Part shown: positions 25,544-37,195 of the stretch, piece after piece | How positions within the stretch are numbered: the first letter of the stretch is position 1 | How the letters are laid out: each line of letters opens with the position of its first letter | Assembly: GCF_016918075.2 (NCBI RefSeq) | Contig: NZ_JAERPS020000009.1 | Coordinates: forward strand, 1-64,000 | Direction of reading: 5' to 3' | Length of the DNA stretch: 64,000 bases | DNA from: Rheinheimera maricola | GTDB taxonomy: Bacteria > Pseudomonadota > Gammaproteobacteria > Enterobacterales > Alteromonadaceae | Position numbers and translations under genes: made by a program | The notes under the pieces: model-generated | What the model saw: only the letters and a program-made list of their open reading frames with translations | Told to the model about the DNA's origin: nothing | Database searches by the model: none

Positions 25544-26689
25544 ATGACATTCAAAAGCAAATTGCCTGCTGTGGGCACTACTATTTTCAGCCAGATGTCG
25601 CAACTGGCAACAGAGCAGCAAGCCATTAATTTATCTCAGGGTTTTCCGGATTTCCCTGCCAGCCCAAAGCTTGTTTCGGCGCTGGCACAATACAGCGCTC
25701 AGGGCCTGAATCAGTATGCACCCATGCCGGGTATTGCACCGCTGCGTGAACAAATTGCCGCGCTGATCCAGCGCTGTTATCGCCGCAGTGTTTGCGCACA
25801 GCAGGAAGTAACAGTAACCAGTGGTGCCACCGAGGCGTTGTTTGTTGCTATCAGCGCCATCGTAAGCCCAGGCGATGAAGTGATTATTTTTGACCCGGCG
25901 TACGACAGCTACGCACCAGCTATTGCCCTAAACGGCGGTAAAGCGGTACATATTGCGCTGACGGCGCCGGACTACCGCGTTAATTGGCTGCAGGTAGCTG
26001 ATGCGGTAACAGCGCGCACTAAGCTGATCATTGTTAACAGCCCGCATAACCCCAGCGGTATGGTGTTTAGCCAGCAAGACTGGTTGGCGCTGCAGCAACT
26101 GGTGCTAGCGCATAATTTGTTTTGCATCAGTGATGAAGTGTACGAGCATATGGTGTTTGATGGCGCAGCACAGCTAAGCGCCAATGGTTTTAGCGAGCTG
26201 GCAGCGCGCAGCTTTATTGTGTCGTCGTTTGGTAAAACCTTTCATGTTACCGGCTGGAAGCTAGGCTATTGTGTGGCACCGCCAGCCCTGACGGTAGAAT
26301 TTCGCAAAATTCATCAGTACGTCACCTTTGCCAGCTTTACCCCGGCGCAATATGCCATCGCCGATATGCTGGCGCAGCAGCGGCAACAGGTTAGCGGCTT
26401 AGCGGCGTTTTATCAGCAAAAGCGCGATAGCTTCGCCATGCTATTAGCCAACAGCCGTTTTAACTTGCTGCCCTGTCAGGGTACCTATTTTCAGCTGGCA
26501 GATTACAGCGCGATCAGTGAGCTGGATGATGTTAGCTTTTGCCGCTGGCTGGCCACTGAGCACAAAGTAGCAGCAATACCCTTGTCGGTGTTTTACCAGA
26601 CGCCGCCACAAAGCCGCATTATTCGTTTTTGCTTTGCTAAACAACACGACACCTTGCAAGCAGCTGCGGAGGCGTTATGTCAGATTTAG
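25544..26689 (+). CDS. Methionine aminotransferase, YbdL/MtnE-like
   Basis: A 381-residue PLP class I/II aminotransferase that would convert 4-methylthio-2-oxobutanoate to methionine, closing the salvage cycle, probably with glutamine as amino donor. PLP contacts: SGATEALF, NSPHNPSG, SDEVYEHMVFDG, the Schiff-base Lys in SSFGKTFHVTGWKLGY, and the carboxylate-binding Arg in SRIIRFCFA. The order of this gene and the next (omega-amidase) is the known glutamine transaminase/omega-amidase pairing. The final 13 bases overlap the next gene. No clear ribosome binding site before the ATG. Confidence 0.9.
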   Translation: MTFKSKLPAVGTTIFSQMSQLATEQQAINLSQGFPDFPASPKLVSALAQYSAQGLNQYAPMPGIAPLREQIAALIQRCYRRSVCAQQEVTVTSGATEALFVAISAIVSPGDEVIIFDPAYDSYAPAIALNGGKAVHIALTAPDYRVNWLQVADAVTARTKLIIVNSPHNPSGMVFSQQDWLALQQLVLAHNLFCISDEVYEHMVFDGAAQLSANGFSELAARSFIVSSFGKTFHVTGWKLGYCVAPPALTVEFRKIHQYVTFASFTPAQYAIADMLAQQRQQVSGLAAFYQQKRDSFAMLLANSRFNLLPCQGTYFQLADYSAISELDDVSFCRWLATEHKVAAIPLSVFYQTPPQSRIIRFCFAKQHDTLQAAAEALCQI

Positions 26690-27462
26690 CGCTATTGCAG
26701 GTTGCAGTGTTGCAGACCGCCCTGGTATGGCAAGACGCCCAGGCAAACCGTCAGCAACTGGCACAGCAGCTGCAACAAATTAACGCCGATTTGATTGTGC
26801 TGCCGGAAATGTTCAGCACGGGTTTTTCCATGCGAAGTGATGTTATCGCTGAACCTGAAGGCGAAACACTGGCCTGGCTTAAACAGCAAGCAGCGTTATG
26901 CGGTGCGGCATTGTGTGGCTCGGTGGCTACCCGCACAGAGCGCGGCTGTGTTAACCGCTGCTATTTTGTCACGCCACAGGGCGACGTCAGTTATTACGAT
27001 AAAAAGCATCTGTTTCGCATGGCCGGTGAACATCAGGCCTATATCGCCGGTGAGCCGCGGGTGGTGGTGCAGTATCGCGGCTGGCGCGTGTTATTACAGG
27101 TATGTTATGACCTGCGCTTCCCGGTATTTAGCCGTAATCGCAATGACTACGATGTGGCGCTGTATGTCGCCAACTGGCCGGCTGCCCGCGCTCATGCCTG
27201 GCGCACTTTGTTGCAGGCACGGGCGATAGAAAACCAGGCCTTTGTGCTGGGTTGTAACCGGGTAGGTCAGGATGGTAATGGCGTAGATTATCGTGGTGAT
27301 AGCCTGATAGTCGATTATCTTGGCCTGCTGCAGGCTGAGTTAGCGCCTAATGAGGCGGCTGTATTAACCGCTTCGCTGGATTTGAGCGCGTTAACGCAAT
27401 ACCGGCAGCAATTTCCGGCGTATTTAGATGCTGATGAGTTTTCTTTGTCAGGCTACGTTTAA
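26677..27462 (+). CDS. Omega-amidase, YafV-like nitrilase-family enzyme
   Basis: A 261-residue carbon-nitrogen hydrolase. The catalytic Glu-Lys-Cys triad is intact: Glu in VLPEMFSTGFS, Lys in YYDKKHLFRM and Cys in LLQVCYDLRFP. YafV/Nit2-type enzymes hydrolyse alpha-ketoglutaramate, the by-product of glutamine-dependent transamination, and so pull the transaminase of the upstream gene forward. A strong GGAGG lies inside the 3' end of that gene. The overlap and shared strand make them one operon. Tail-to-tail 4-base overlap with the next gene. Confidence 0.9.
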   Translation: MSDLALLQVAVLQTALVWQDAQANRQQLAQQLQQINADLIVLPEMFSTGFSMRSDVIAEPEGETLAWLKQQAALCGAALCGSVATRTERGCVNRCYFVTPQGDVSYYDKKHLFRMAGEHQAYIAGEPRVVVQYRGWRVLLQVCYDLRFPVFSRNRNDYDVALYVANWPAARAHAWRTLLQARAIENQAFVLGCNRVGQDGNGVDYRGDSLIVDYLGLLQAELAPNEAAVLTASLDLSALTQYRQQFPAYLDADEFSLSGYV

Positions 27463-27980
27463 CACTCTGCTTTACTAATATCGCGCCAGAGCAACCAAAG
27501 CCGGGTGTCGAACTCCAGCTGGTGGTAAGCCGGCTCCATATGCTGGCACAGTTTGTAGAAGGCCTTATTGTGATCTTTTTCTTTAAAGTGGGCTAATTCG
27601 TGCACCACTATCATGCGTAAAAACGGCTCTGGCGCGTCTTTAAACAAAGCCGCGACACTAATGCTGTTATGGGCTTTAAGTTTGTTGCCCTGCACCCGGG
27701 AGGCAAAGGTATGCATACCCAGCGCCTGCTTTATCACATTAAGCTTGCTGTCGTAACGCACCTGGCTAAGCGATGGCGTGTTGCGCATATAGCTGTTTTT
27801 CAACGTATTAACATAGCTGTACAGCGCTTTATCGCTTTGCACCTGATGCGCTGCCGGGTACTTCTCTGCCAGATAGCTGCTTAGGCGGCCGCTGTGTAAT
27901 AAGCCGGTTGCCTGCTGCTGAATTTGTTCCGGATAACCGGCAAGGTAGTTAATGCTGTTCACGTTTTGGCTGGTTAACAA
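27459..27980 (-). CDS. YgjP-like metallopeptidase domain protein
   Basis: About 173 residues. The zinc-binding motif is HELAHFKEKDHNKAF (HExxH with a third His six residues on), placed in the C-terminal half and followed by a region ending LEFDTRLWLLWRDI; this fits the YgjP/DUF45 (WLM-like) group. No signal peptide. The start is uncertain: the open frame begins at a TTG (27980) with no clear ribosome binding site, a GTG follows at 27962, and the next ATG is over 60 codons in. Substrate is not known. Confidence 0.75.
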   Translation of the reverse strand: MLTSQNVNSINYLAGYPEQIQQQATGLLHSGRLSSYLAEKYPAAHQVQSDKALYSYVNTLKNSYMRNTPSLSQVRYDSKLNVIKQALGMHTFASRVQGNKLKAHNSISVAALFKDAPEPFLRMIVVHELAHFKEKDHNKAFYKLCQHMEPAYHQLEFDTRLWLLWRDISKAEC

Positions 27981-28109
27981 AATAAAACGGCAGTATAGCG
28001 CTTGTTTAGCGTGTCGTCAGCCGTTGCGGCCACAGTTGGGTGCATCAAGCTTGACCAAAACGCCATTCGCAGTAACACTGTATGCCCATTACTAACATGA
28101 GTTTAACCA

Positions 28110-28535
28110 GTGAGCGAAATTAACTGGGCTGCCCTGCAGCAGGCCGCGAAACAAGCCGCCGCGCAGGCTTATGCGCCTTACAGCAAATTCCCCGTCGGAG
28201 TTGCCATATTGGCTGACAGCGGCAAAATTTATACCGGCTGCAATGTTGAAAACGCTTCTTACGGCGGTACTGTGTGCGCTGAGCGCAATGCCATTGGCGC
28301 AGCAGTAGTAGCCGGCGAGCGTAACTTCACTGCGCTGTTAGTGTATACACCGCAAGCTATGTTAACGCCGCCGTGCGGTATTTGCCGTCAGGTAATTGCC
28401 GAGTTTTTCACCCCCGATGCGCCGATCGCCAGCTGTAACCACTTACAGCAACAGCAAGATTGGACGTTGGGCGAGCTATTGCCGGCAGCTTTTACGCCGA
28501 CATATTTAGCCAACAGCACTAAAGTTGGAGCTTAA
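28110..28535 (+). CDS. cdd: Cytidine deaminase
   Basis: Deaminates cytidine and deoxycytidine to uridine forms in pyrimidine salvage. At 141 residues it is the short homotetrameric type, not the long E. coli dimeric type. The zinc ligands lie in CAERNAIGAA (Cys with the proton-shuttle Glu) and PPCGICRQV (two Cys). It starts at GTG (28110). Four bases lie between its stop and deoA, so the two form an operon feeding nucleosides into the pentose pool. Confidence 0.96.
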   Translation: MSEINWAALQQAAKQAAAQAYAPYSKFPVGVAILADSGKIYTGCNVENASYGGTVCAERNAIGAAVVAGERNFTALLVYTPQAMLTPPCGICRQVIAEFFTPDAPIASCNHLQQQQDWTLGELLPAAFTPTYLANSTKVGA

Positions 28536-28538
28536 TAG

Positions 28539-29849
28539 ATGATCCCGCAGGAAATTATTAAAACTAAACGCAATGGCGGCACTTTGAACCAAGCCGAAAT
28601 TAAGCAGTTTGTCCGTGGTTTAACTGACGACAGTTTCAGTGAAGGCCAGGTAGCCGCTCTGGCGATGGCGATTTATTTAAACGGTATGCAAACCGATGAA
28701 ATTGTGGCCTTAACGCTGGCAATGCGTGATAGCGGCACAGTACTAAACTGGCAAGGCAAGTTGAATGGTCCGGTGGTTGATAAACATAGCACCGGCGGCG
28801 TAGGCGATAAAGTAACGCTGATGTTGGCGCCAATGGTTGCTGCGTGTGGCGCTTATATGCCCAGCATTGCCGGTCGTGGTTTGGGCCATACCGGCGGTAC
28901 TGTTGATAAACTGGAAACTATTCCGGGTTACAGCTGTACCCAACCTCTGGAGAAAATTCAGCGGTTATTGCCACAATTGGGTTGTGTGATTGTTGGCCAA
29001 AGCAGCCAGCTGGCGCCGGCCGATCGGCGCTTATATGCTATTCGGGATGTGACTGCCACGGTAGAGTCGATACCGCTTATTACCGCTTCTATCTTGTCGA
29101 AAAAGCTTTCTGAAGGTTTAGATGCGCTGGTAATGGACGTGAAAATTGGCAACGGCGCCATTATGCGCACCGTTGATGATGCCTCGGCGCTGGCTAACAG
29201 CATAGTTAATGTCGCCAACGGTGCCGGTGTTAATACCCGGGCGCTATTGACCGATATGAACCAGATTTTAGGCGCCACTGCCGGTAATGTGTTGGAGGTG
29301 ATAGAAACGCTGGATTATTTAACCGGCAAATACCGTGAGCCACGCTTGCACCAGATCACGCTGGAGCTGGGTGCCAATATGCTAATGCTGGGCGGCTTAC
29401 ACCAGGATAAAGCCAGTGCAGTGGCGGCGCTGGAGCACAGTTTAAGTTCGGGCAAGGCGGCAGAAATTTTCGCCAAAATGATAACGGCACTGGGTGGTCC
29501 GGCCGATTTAATTGAAAAACCACAACAGTATTTGGCTAGTGCGCCGGTGGTGCAGGATATTATTGCGCCGCAAAGTGGTTATCTGCAGTATCACGATACT
29601 GTTGGCCTGGGTATGGCGGTGGTGCGCTTAGGTGGCGGCCGCTCACACCCTAGCCAACAAATTGACCCTGCAGTCGGTTTTAGCCATATTCTGCCAACGG
29701 GTAGCAAGGTACAGCAGGGCGATGTAGTTGCCAAAGTGCATGCGGCCAGTGCCGAAGCTGCGGCAGTAGCCAGCAAGGAATATCTGGTGGCACTTAGCAT
29801 GGCAAACGTAACAAATGCTAATCCGCTGGTGCACCATACGATTGGCTGA
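28539..29849 (+). CDS. deoA: Thymidine phosphorylase
   Basis: Cleaves thymidine or deoxyuridine with phosphate to the base and deoxyribose-1-phosphate. 436 residues, usual length. Family signatures: KHSTGGVGDKVTL (phosphate site), the pyrimidine-phosphorylase motif AGRGLGHTGGTVDKLE, and MDVKIGNGA. It follows cdd directly, so deoxycytidine can be deaminated and then split. Other deo genes are not in the window. Confidence 0.96.
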   Translation: MIPQEIIKTKRNGGTLNQAEIKQFVRGLTDDSFSEGQVAALAMAIYLNGMQTDEIVALTLAMRDSGTVLNWQGKLNGPVVDKHSTGGVGDKVTLMLAPMVAACGAYMPSIAGRGLGHTGGTVDKLETIPGYSCTQPLEKIQRLLPQLGCVIVGQSSQLAPADRRLYAIRDVTATVESIPLITASILSKKLSEGLDALVMDVKIGNGAIMRTVDDASALANSIVNVANGAGVNTRALLTDMNQILGATAGNVLEVIETLDYLTGKYREPRLHQITLELGANMLMLGGLHQDKASAVAALEHSLSSGKAAEIFAKMITALGGPADLIEKPQQYLASAPVVQDIIAPQSGYLQYHDTVGLGMAVVRLGGGRSHPSQQIDPAVGFSHILPTGSKVQQGDVVAKVHAASAEAAAVASKEYLVALSMANVTNANPLVHHTIG

Positions 29850-29907
29850 TTGGCTTTTTACTGGCAGCGTGGCTATGGTTAACGTATCGATTTGCCGGAA
29901 AATTACC

Positions 29908-30738
29908 ATGTTGTTGCGTGCTATCTGTTTATTAGCTATGTGCTCAGTGCAGGCCCGTCTTGCTATCCACTGGTTGCAAGCTGATTTGCCCCCGTATTTT
30001 ATTCAGCAGGGCGAATTTGCAGGGCAGGGCACGTTGCAACGTTTGCAACAGCTAGTACAGGCAGAGCTGCCGGACTATCAACATCATGAAGAGTGGCAAT
30101 CACTGTTGCGCCGTGAACAAATGTTATTCGACACAGCAACAAGTTACTGCTCTTTTGGCATTGTTAAAACGCCAGAGCGTGCAGCAATAAAATTTTCTGC
30201 GCTGGTGTCGGTTGGGGCGGGTTACGCGGTAACCTTAACAGAACATGGCAAATTGTATCAACGCTGGCTGGAGGCAAAACAGCCGGCGTTGTTACCATGG
30301 CTTATTAAACTTCCTGATGTCATTGGTCTGATGGAATCAGGGCGTGCATTGCCTGAGTTAGTGAATCAATTGGCACCTGGCAACATGTTGACGTTACCGA
30401 TAGCAACTAACCCACTGACGCTGTTGGCACATCAACGTGCAGACTTTTTAGTAGAATATCCGGCCCGAGCTGAATATCTTAAGCGTACTGCCGGCATGGC
30501 AAAGCTCAAACTGCATCATCATTTTTTGGATGAGCGAGATGTGAATCTGTCATATGTGGCATGCAGCCCGGCAACGTCAGATCAGATTATCAATGATATA
30601 AACGCAGCTATTGCCAAAGCCAAATTGCATCCTGCTTACCAGGATATTATGTTTAGTTGGCATGAGCCCAACCAAATGCCAGTGTTAGAACTGCTGTACC
30701 ATCGTTATATTGGTTCAACCGACGGACAAGAACCATAA
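29908..30738 (+). CDS. Periplasmic substrate-binding-protein-like protein
   Basis: A 276-residue exported protein with a signal peptide at 1-16 (MLLRAICLLAMCSVQA). The mature part begins LAIHWLQADLPPYFIQQGEF, as in solute-binding proteins of the amino-acid type and of the TIGR02285-like group common in Alteromonadales. ATSYCSFGIVKTPERA in mid-protein supports this. No transporter permease is near, so it may be a sensory or orphan binding protein. I place the start at the ATG at 29908 (GGA eight bases upstream and a clean signal peptide); a longer frame reaching back over the deoA stop is unlikely. Confidence 0.6.
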   Translation: MLLRAICLLAMCSVQARLAIHWLQADLPPYFIQQGEFAGQGTLQRLQQLVQAELPDYQHHEEWQSLLRREQMLFDTATSYCSFGIVKTPERAAIKFSALVSVGAGYAVTLTEHGKLYQRWLEAKQPALLPWLIKLPDVIGLMESGRALPELVNQLAPGNMLTLPIATNPLTLLAHQRADFLVEYPARAEYLKRTAGMAKLKLHHHFLDERDVNLSYVACSPATSDQIINDINAAIAKAKLHPAYQDIMFSWHEPNQMPVLELLYHRYIGSTDGQEP

Positions 30739-30757
30739 AAAACCGGCTGGCGCCGGT
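30736..30757. terminator. Terminator shared by the binding-protein gene and rho
   Basis: ACCGGC (30742-30747) and GCCGGT (30752-30757) form a 6-bp GC-rich stem with a 4-base loop. On the minus strand it is followed by a T-run, so it ends rho well; on the plus strand CTTTGTT follows, which is weaker. It sits between the two convergent stop codons. Confidence 0.8.
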
Positions 30758-30768
30758 CTTTGTTGAGG

Positions 30769-32034
30769 TTAGCTCTTTTGCCGTTTCATGGCATCGAAGA
30801 ACTCATCGTTGGTTTTAGTCATCAACAGACGGTCAATCAGGAACTCCATACATTCAGTCTCATCCATCGGGTTGAGAATTTTGCGCAGGATCCACATTTT
30901 TTGTAGCTCTTCCGGTGATGCCAGTAACTCTTCGCGGCGGGTGCCAGAGCGATTAAAGTCGATGGCAGGAAAGACGCGACGTTCAGCAATTTTACGTGAC
31001 AGGTGTAATTCCATATTACCTGTGCCTTTAAACTCTTCGTAAATAACCTCATCCATCTTCGAGCCGGTATCGACCAACGCGGTAGCAATAATAGTTAAGC
31101 TGCCGCCTTCTTCTACGTTACGTGCTGCACCAAAGAAACGCTTAGGTTTATGCAGGGCGTTAGCGTCAACACCACCGGTTAATACCTTGCCAGAGCTTGG
31201 GATTACGGTGTTATAAGCACGGGCTAAACGGGTAATGGAGTCAAGCAGGATGATAACGTCTTTTTTGTGCTCAACCAGGCGTTTGGCCTTTTCAATAACC
31301 ATTTCAGCAACCTGAACGTGACGGCTTGCGGGTTCATCGAAGGTTGAAGCAATTACTTCACCTTTAACCAGGCGCTGCATTTCAGTTACTTCTTCTGGTC
31401 GCTCATCAATCAGCAAAACCATTAACACACATTCAGGGTGGTTAGCGGCAATAGATTGCGCGATGTTTTGCAGTAAAATCGTTTTACCGGCTTTGGGTGG
31501 TGCCACGATCAAGCCACGCTGACCGCGGCCAATGGGGGACGCCAAATCCAGTACCCGGGCAGTGATATCTTCACGGCTACCGTTGCCACGCTCCATCCGC
31601 ATGCGCGAGTTGGCATGCAGCGGGGTTAAGTTTTCAAAGAGAATTTTGTTACGTGCTTGTTCTGGCCGGCCGAAGTTAACTTCGTTTACTTTTAATAAAG
31701 CAAAGTAACGCTCGCCTTCTTTTGGCGGGCGAATTAAGCCAGAAATGCTGTCGCCGGTACGAAGGTTAAAACGGCGTATTTGGCTGGGGGAGACATAAAT
31801 ATCATCTGGACCAGCTAAGTATGAGCTGTCACTGGAACGCAGAAAACCGAAACCGTCCTGCAGGATTTCCAGCACACCATCACCGAAAATTTCTTCGCCG
31901 TTTTTGGCATGTGATTTCAAAATGGCGAAAATAATGTCTTGTTTACGCAGGCGGGCCATATTTTCCTGGCCCATAGACTCAGCCAATTCAACCAGCTCGC
32001 TAATTGGCTTTAGTTTCAGTTCTGTTAAATGCAT
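30769..32034 (-). CDS. rho: Transcription termination factor Rho
   Basis: Hexameric RNA-dependent ATPase that ends transcription at rut sites. 421 residues, close to E. coli (419). N-terminal RNA-binding domain with [24 protein letters not shown]-loop APPKAGKT, Walker [13 protein letters not shown]-loop [20 protein letters not shown] and arginine finger region in TRREELL. A 193-base leader lies between it and the trxA stop; rho leaders are often autoregulatory, but I see no specific site. The trxA-rho order with rhlB and gppA diverging is conserved in the class. Confidence 0.98.
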   Translation of the reverse strand: MHLTELKLKPISELVELAESMGQENMARLRKQDIIFAILKSHAKNGEEIFGDGVLEILQDGFGFLRSSDSSYLAGPDDIYVSPSQIRRFNLRTGDSISGLIRPPKEGERYFALLKVNEVNFGRPEQARNKILFENLTPLHANSRMRMERGNGSREDITARVLDLASPIGRGQRGLIVAPPKAGKTILLQNIAQSIAANHPECVLMVLLIDERPEEVTEMQRLVKGEVIASTFDEPASRHVQVAEMVIEKAKRLVEHKKDVIILLDSITRLARAYNTVIPSSGKVLTGGVDANALHKPKRFFGAARNVEEGGSLTIIATALVDTGSKMDEVIYEEFKGTGNMELHLSRKIAERRVFPAIDFNRSGTRREELLASPEELQKMWILRKILNPMDETECMEFLIDRLLMTKTNDEFFDAMKRQKS

Positions 32035-32192
32035 ATTGATTGGTTTTCTTGTTGATATATAAACAGGGTAATGCTTATCGGTTCGATAAAATAAGGTTTG
32101 GAAGTGGTTTTTTCGACAGACAAGCGTGGTTTAGAACGTGTTATTGGCTACACAATAGCAGCTGACTACAAAAGCGTCCAGCGCTGAAATAG

Positions 32193-32218
32193 AAAAGGCG
32201 TATAAAAATACGCCTTTT
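32193..32218 (-). terminator. Rho-independent terminator of trxA
   Basis: AAAAGGCGTA (32193-32202) and TACGCCTTTT (32209-32218) form a perfect 10-bp stem with a 6-base loop, ten bases past the trxA stop on the minus strand. The stem itself ends in the T-run, so it could also work in the other direction. Confidence 0.85.
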
Positions 32219-32227
32219 TAATTTTAT

Positions 32228-32554
32228 TTAGATGTTGCCATCCAAAAATTCTTTTAGCTGAGTTTTCGACAAGGCGCCAACCTTGGTAGCCGCAACCTGA
32301 CCGTTCTTAAACAGCAGCAGCGTAGGGATGCCACGAATACCAAACTTTGGCGGCGTGTTTGGGTTATGGTCAATGTTAACTTTGGCTATGGTTACTTTGC
32401 CAGCATACTCTTGTGCCACGTCTTCCAGCATTGGAGCGATCATTTTACAAGGACCGCACCACTCTGCCCAGAAGTCGACCAAAACCGGTGCGTCGGCTTT
32501 TAGTACGTCGGTTTCAAAACTATCATCTGAAACCTGTAAAATATGTTCGCTCAT
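32228..32554 (-). CDS. trxA: Thioredoxin 1
   Basis: Cytoplasmic disulfide reductase, 108 residues, the standard size. Active site WCGPC near 32-36, preceded by VDFWAEW, with the cis-Pro in RGIPTLLLF. It reduces many cytoplasmic targets and would supply electrons to the ScsB/DsbD-like carrier encoded at 11248-13326. GGAGAG lies before the ATG. It diverges from rhlB. Confidence 0.98.
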   Translation of the reverse strand: MSEHILQVSDDSFETDVLKADAPVLVDFWAEWCGPCKMIAPMLEDVAQEYAGKVTIAKVNIDHNPNTPPKFGIRGIPTLLLFKNGQVAATKVGALSKTQLKEFLDGNI

Positions 32555-32656
32555 TTATCTCTCCGCTAGTGCTGTGCAGCCTGGCTGCAAAAAAGTGTTA
32601 TCAATTTAAACGTGGCTGTTCCTTATTGCAAGCGTAACGGTTATGCTTAGCGCCGT

Positions 32657-33943
32657 ATGAATAAAACACACTTAACTGCACATAAATTTGCCGATTTCGC
32701 ATTGGCACCACAGGTTCTTGACGCTTTAAACGCGCAAGGTTTCGGCTATTGTACGCCCATTCAGGCGCAATGTTTACCACTGGCGTTAGCTGGCAAAGAC
32801 ATTGCAGGCCAGGCCCAAACGGGTACCGGCAAAACACTGGCGTTTTTAACCGCCACTTTTCATCATTTGCTTACCCACGAGCCCAAAGGCTCCGGCCAGC
32901 CGCGCGCTATCATTATGGCACCTACGCGGGAACTGGCGGTACAGATCCACCAAGACGCAAAAATGCTGGCAGAAAAAGCCGGCTTACGCCTTGGCCTGAT
33001 CTATGGGGGCGAAGGTTATGATACTCAACGCCAGCTATTAGAAAACGGCGTAGATATTCTAATTGGTACCACAGGCCGCTTAATCGACTATTTAAAACAG
33101 GGCTTGTACGACTTATCACAAATTCAGGTTGTGGTGTTAGACGAAGCCGATCGGATGTTTGATCTGGGCTTTATCAAAGACATCCGCTTTATGTTTAACC
33201 GCATGCCGCCGGCGACAGAGCGTTTAAGCTTGTTGTTCTCAGCTACCTTGTCTTATAAGGTACAGGAGCTGGCATTTGAAAAGATGAATCAGCCGGTGCA
33301 TATCCATGTCGCGCCGGATGAAATGACCGGCAGCCAGATCAGCGAAGAGCTGTTTTATCCGTCAGATGAGCATAAGCTACCGCTATTGTTAACGCTGATG
33401 GAAGAAGAGTGGCCGGATAAAGCCATTGTATTTGCTAATACCAAACATTGGTGTGAAGAAGTTCACGCCTGGTTGGAGGCCGACGGCCACCGCGTTGGCT
33501 TGTTAACCGGTGATGTGATACAGAAAAAGCGTTTGCGTATTTTGGAAGATTTCACCAGTGGCAAACTGGATATTTTGGTGGCGACTGATGTTGCTGCCCG
33601 TGGTTTGCATATTCCGAAGGTGAGTCATGTATTTAACTATGACTTGCCGGACGACTGTGAAGACTATGTGCACCGCATTGGCCGTACTGGCCGGGCCGGC
33701 GAAAGCGGCAAAGCCATTAGCTTTGCCTGCGAGCGCTACGCGCTTAATCTTACCGCGATAGAAGACTATATTCGCCATCCGGTGCCGGTAAGTCAGTATG
33801 ACGCCAGCGCTTTGCTGGACGATATTAAAACACCGAAACCGCGGGTACGCCGCCGTGCCGGTCAGGCAAGAACCGGTAGCCGTTCAGGCTCTGGTGGACG
33901 CAGCAGTAATGGCGCAAGAGCTCCTCGCAACCGTCCTCGTTAA
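32657..33943 (+). CDS. rhlB: DEAD-box RNA helicase RhlB
   Basis: A 428-residue ATP-dependent RNA helicase, part of the degradosome in gammaproteobacteria. Q motif FGYCTPIQ, Walker [28 protein letters not shown], and [10 protein letters not shown] in the second RecA domain are intact. The last 40 residues are a basic Arg/Gly/Ser-rich tail ([17 protein letters not shown]), which in this family binds RNA. Gene order next to trxA, rho and gppA supports RhlB over other DEAD-box paralogs. The 3' end overlaps gppA by 35 bases. Confidence 0.96.
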   Translation: MNKTHLTAHKFADFALAPQVLDALNAQGFGYCTPIQAQCLPLALAGKDIAGQAQTGTGKTLAFLTATFHHLLTHEPKGSGQPRAIIMAPTRELAVQIHQDAKMLAEKAGLRLGLIYGGEGYDTQRQLLENGVDILIGTTGRLIDYLKQGLYDLSQIQVVVLDEADRMFDLGFIKDIRFMFNRMPPATERLSLLFSATLSYKVQELAFEKMNQPVHIHVAPDEMTGSQISEELFYPSDEHKLPLLLTLMEEEWPDKAIVFANTKHWCEEVHAWLEADGHRVGLLTGDVIQKKRLRILEDFTSGKLDILVATDVAARGLHIPKVSHVFNYDLPDDCEDYVHRIGRTGRAGESGKAISFACERYALNLTAIEDYIRHPVPVSQYDASALLDDIKTPKPRVRRRAGQARTGSRSGSGGRSSNGARAPRNRPR

Positions 33944-35450
33944 TCCGGCTTTAACTGCCGACCAATCACCGCATCAGGATATTTATGCGGTGATTGATCT
34001 TGGCTCCAACAGTTTCCATATGTTGATGGTAAAAGTAGTGGGCGGCTCGGTGCAGGTGATTGGCCGGGTAAAGCGTAAAGTTCGCCTGGCGGCAGGGTTA
34101 AATGAAAGCCTGGTATTAAGCCGCAAAGCCATGAAGCGCGGCTGGGAATGTTTAGCGCTATTTGCTGAGCGTTTGCAGGACATCCCACCACAAAACATCC
34201 GTATTGTCGGTACCGCTACATTACGCTTAGCGAAAAACGTTAAAACCTTCCTCAAAGAAGCCGAAGCCATTCTGGGGCAAAAAGTTACCGTTATCAGCGG
34301 TGAAGACGAGGCCCGTATTATCTATCTTGGTGTAGCTCACACGTCAAATAGTGACAGCAACCGTTTAGTAATCGATATTGGCGGTGCCAGTACTGAAGTC
34401 GTGATCGGTGCTGGCTTTACTCCGCTACTGTTATCCAGCCTGAATATGGGCTGCGTTACTTATCTGGAGCGTTATTTCGCCGATGATGAGTTAAGTGAAG
34501 ATAACTTTAACCGCGCCATCTCAGCGGCAGAGCAAGAAGCGCTAACGATTGCAGCGCAATACCAACAAACTGGTTGGCAGTTAGCTGTGGGCGCGTCTGG
34601 TACAGTGCAGGCCATGCAGGAGATATTGGTCGCGCAAGGTAAAGATGAAGTCATCACGCTAAGTCGGCTGGAAGATATTATGCAGCAGGCGCTGGCGTGC
34701 GGTCGGATGGAACAATTAACCATTACCGGGCTGGCACAAGAGCGTAAGCAAGTGTTCCCATCTGGTCTTGCAATTTTAATCGCGTTGTTTCGCACGTTAA
34801 ATATTGGCGGTATGACGTTATCTGGCGGCGCACTGCGCGAAGGTGTGCTGTACAGCATGCTGCCACAATTGCAAAACAATGATGTGCGCAATCGTACGGT
34901 TAATAGCTTGATGGTGCGTTATTTTATTGACCAGCGCCATGCCGCGCGGGTGGCAGAAATGGCCGGCGAGCTGGCGAATCAGCTGCAAAGCCGTTGGGAT
35001 TTAAACAAGTTTGAAGGCCACAGCATGCTGGCCAGCGGCGCTTTGCTGCACGAGCTGGGCCTGCTTATCGAATATAAAAATCATCATCACCACGGCGCTT
35101 ATATTATTAACCACTCTGACTTACCCGGTTTTACCCGGGCCCAGCAGCAGTTGGTTATGGCGTTGGTGCACAATCACCGTGCGGATATCAGCCGCGAGAT
35201 TATCGCCCGCCAAACCATGACATCAGTGCTGCTAACGGTGCGTTTAACGCGCATTTTACGCCTGGCAGTGATTTTATCGATGCGCCGGCGCCACGAAGTG
35301 CTGCCGCAAGTTAATATCAGCAGTAAAGGTGAGCAACTAACGCTGAGTATGCCGGAAGGCTGGTTAGAGCAACATCCGCTGATGCGGGCCGAATTAGAGC
35401 AAGAAGTGCAATATCAGCAGCAAACCGGTTGGGAGCTGCTGATCAAGTAA
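33909..35450 (+). CDS. gppA: Guanosine pentaphosphatase / exopolyphosphatase GppA
   Basis: Hydrolyses pppGpp to ppGpp and can degrade polyphosphate. 513 residues from the ATG at 33909, near the E. coli length (494). The ASKHA-fold phosphate loop is [13 protein letters not shown] at about 26-38; [14 protein letters not shown] and [11 protein letters not shown] follow; the C-terminal part is an HD-like domain with GALLHELGL and the His-rich [10 protein letters not shown]. This start gives about 20 residues more than E. coli before the loop, and I see no later ATG. A much longer frame (from 33798) lies fully within rhlB and is unlikely. Convergent with hemB, one base apart. Confidence 0.93.
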   Translation: MAQELLATVLVNPALTADQSPHQDIYAVIDLGSNSFHMLMVKVVGGSVQVIGRVKRKVRLAAGLNESLVLSRKAMKRGWECLALFAERLQDIPPQNIRIVGTATLRLAKNVKTFLKEAEAILGQKVTVISGEDEARIIYLGVAHTSNSDSNRLVIDIGGASTEVVIGAGFTPLLLSSLNMGCVTYLERYFADDELSEDNFNRAISAAEQEALTIAAQYQQTGWQLAVGASGTVQAMQEILVAQGKDEVITLSRLEDIMQQALACGRMEQLTITGLAQERKQVFPSGLAILIALFRTLNIGGMTLSGGALREGVLYSMLPQLQNNDVRNRTVNSLMVRYFIDQRHAARVAEMAGELANQLQSRWDLNKFEGHSMLASGALLHELGLLIEYKNHHHHGAYIINHSDLPGFTRAQQQLVMALVHNHRADISREIIARQTMTSVLLTVRLTRILRLAVILSMRRRHEVLPQVNISSKGEQLTLSMPEGWLEQHPLMRAELEQEVQYQQQTGWELLIK

Positions 35451-35451
35451 G

Positions 35452-37187
<1,736 letters not shown>

Positions 37188-37195
<8 letters not shown>

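Noticed and set aside
33798-33908. Longer gppA reading frame starting inside rhlB
   Set aside because: The extra 37 residues have no family match and lie wholly in the rhlB basic tail in another frame; the ATG at 33909 suffices.
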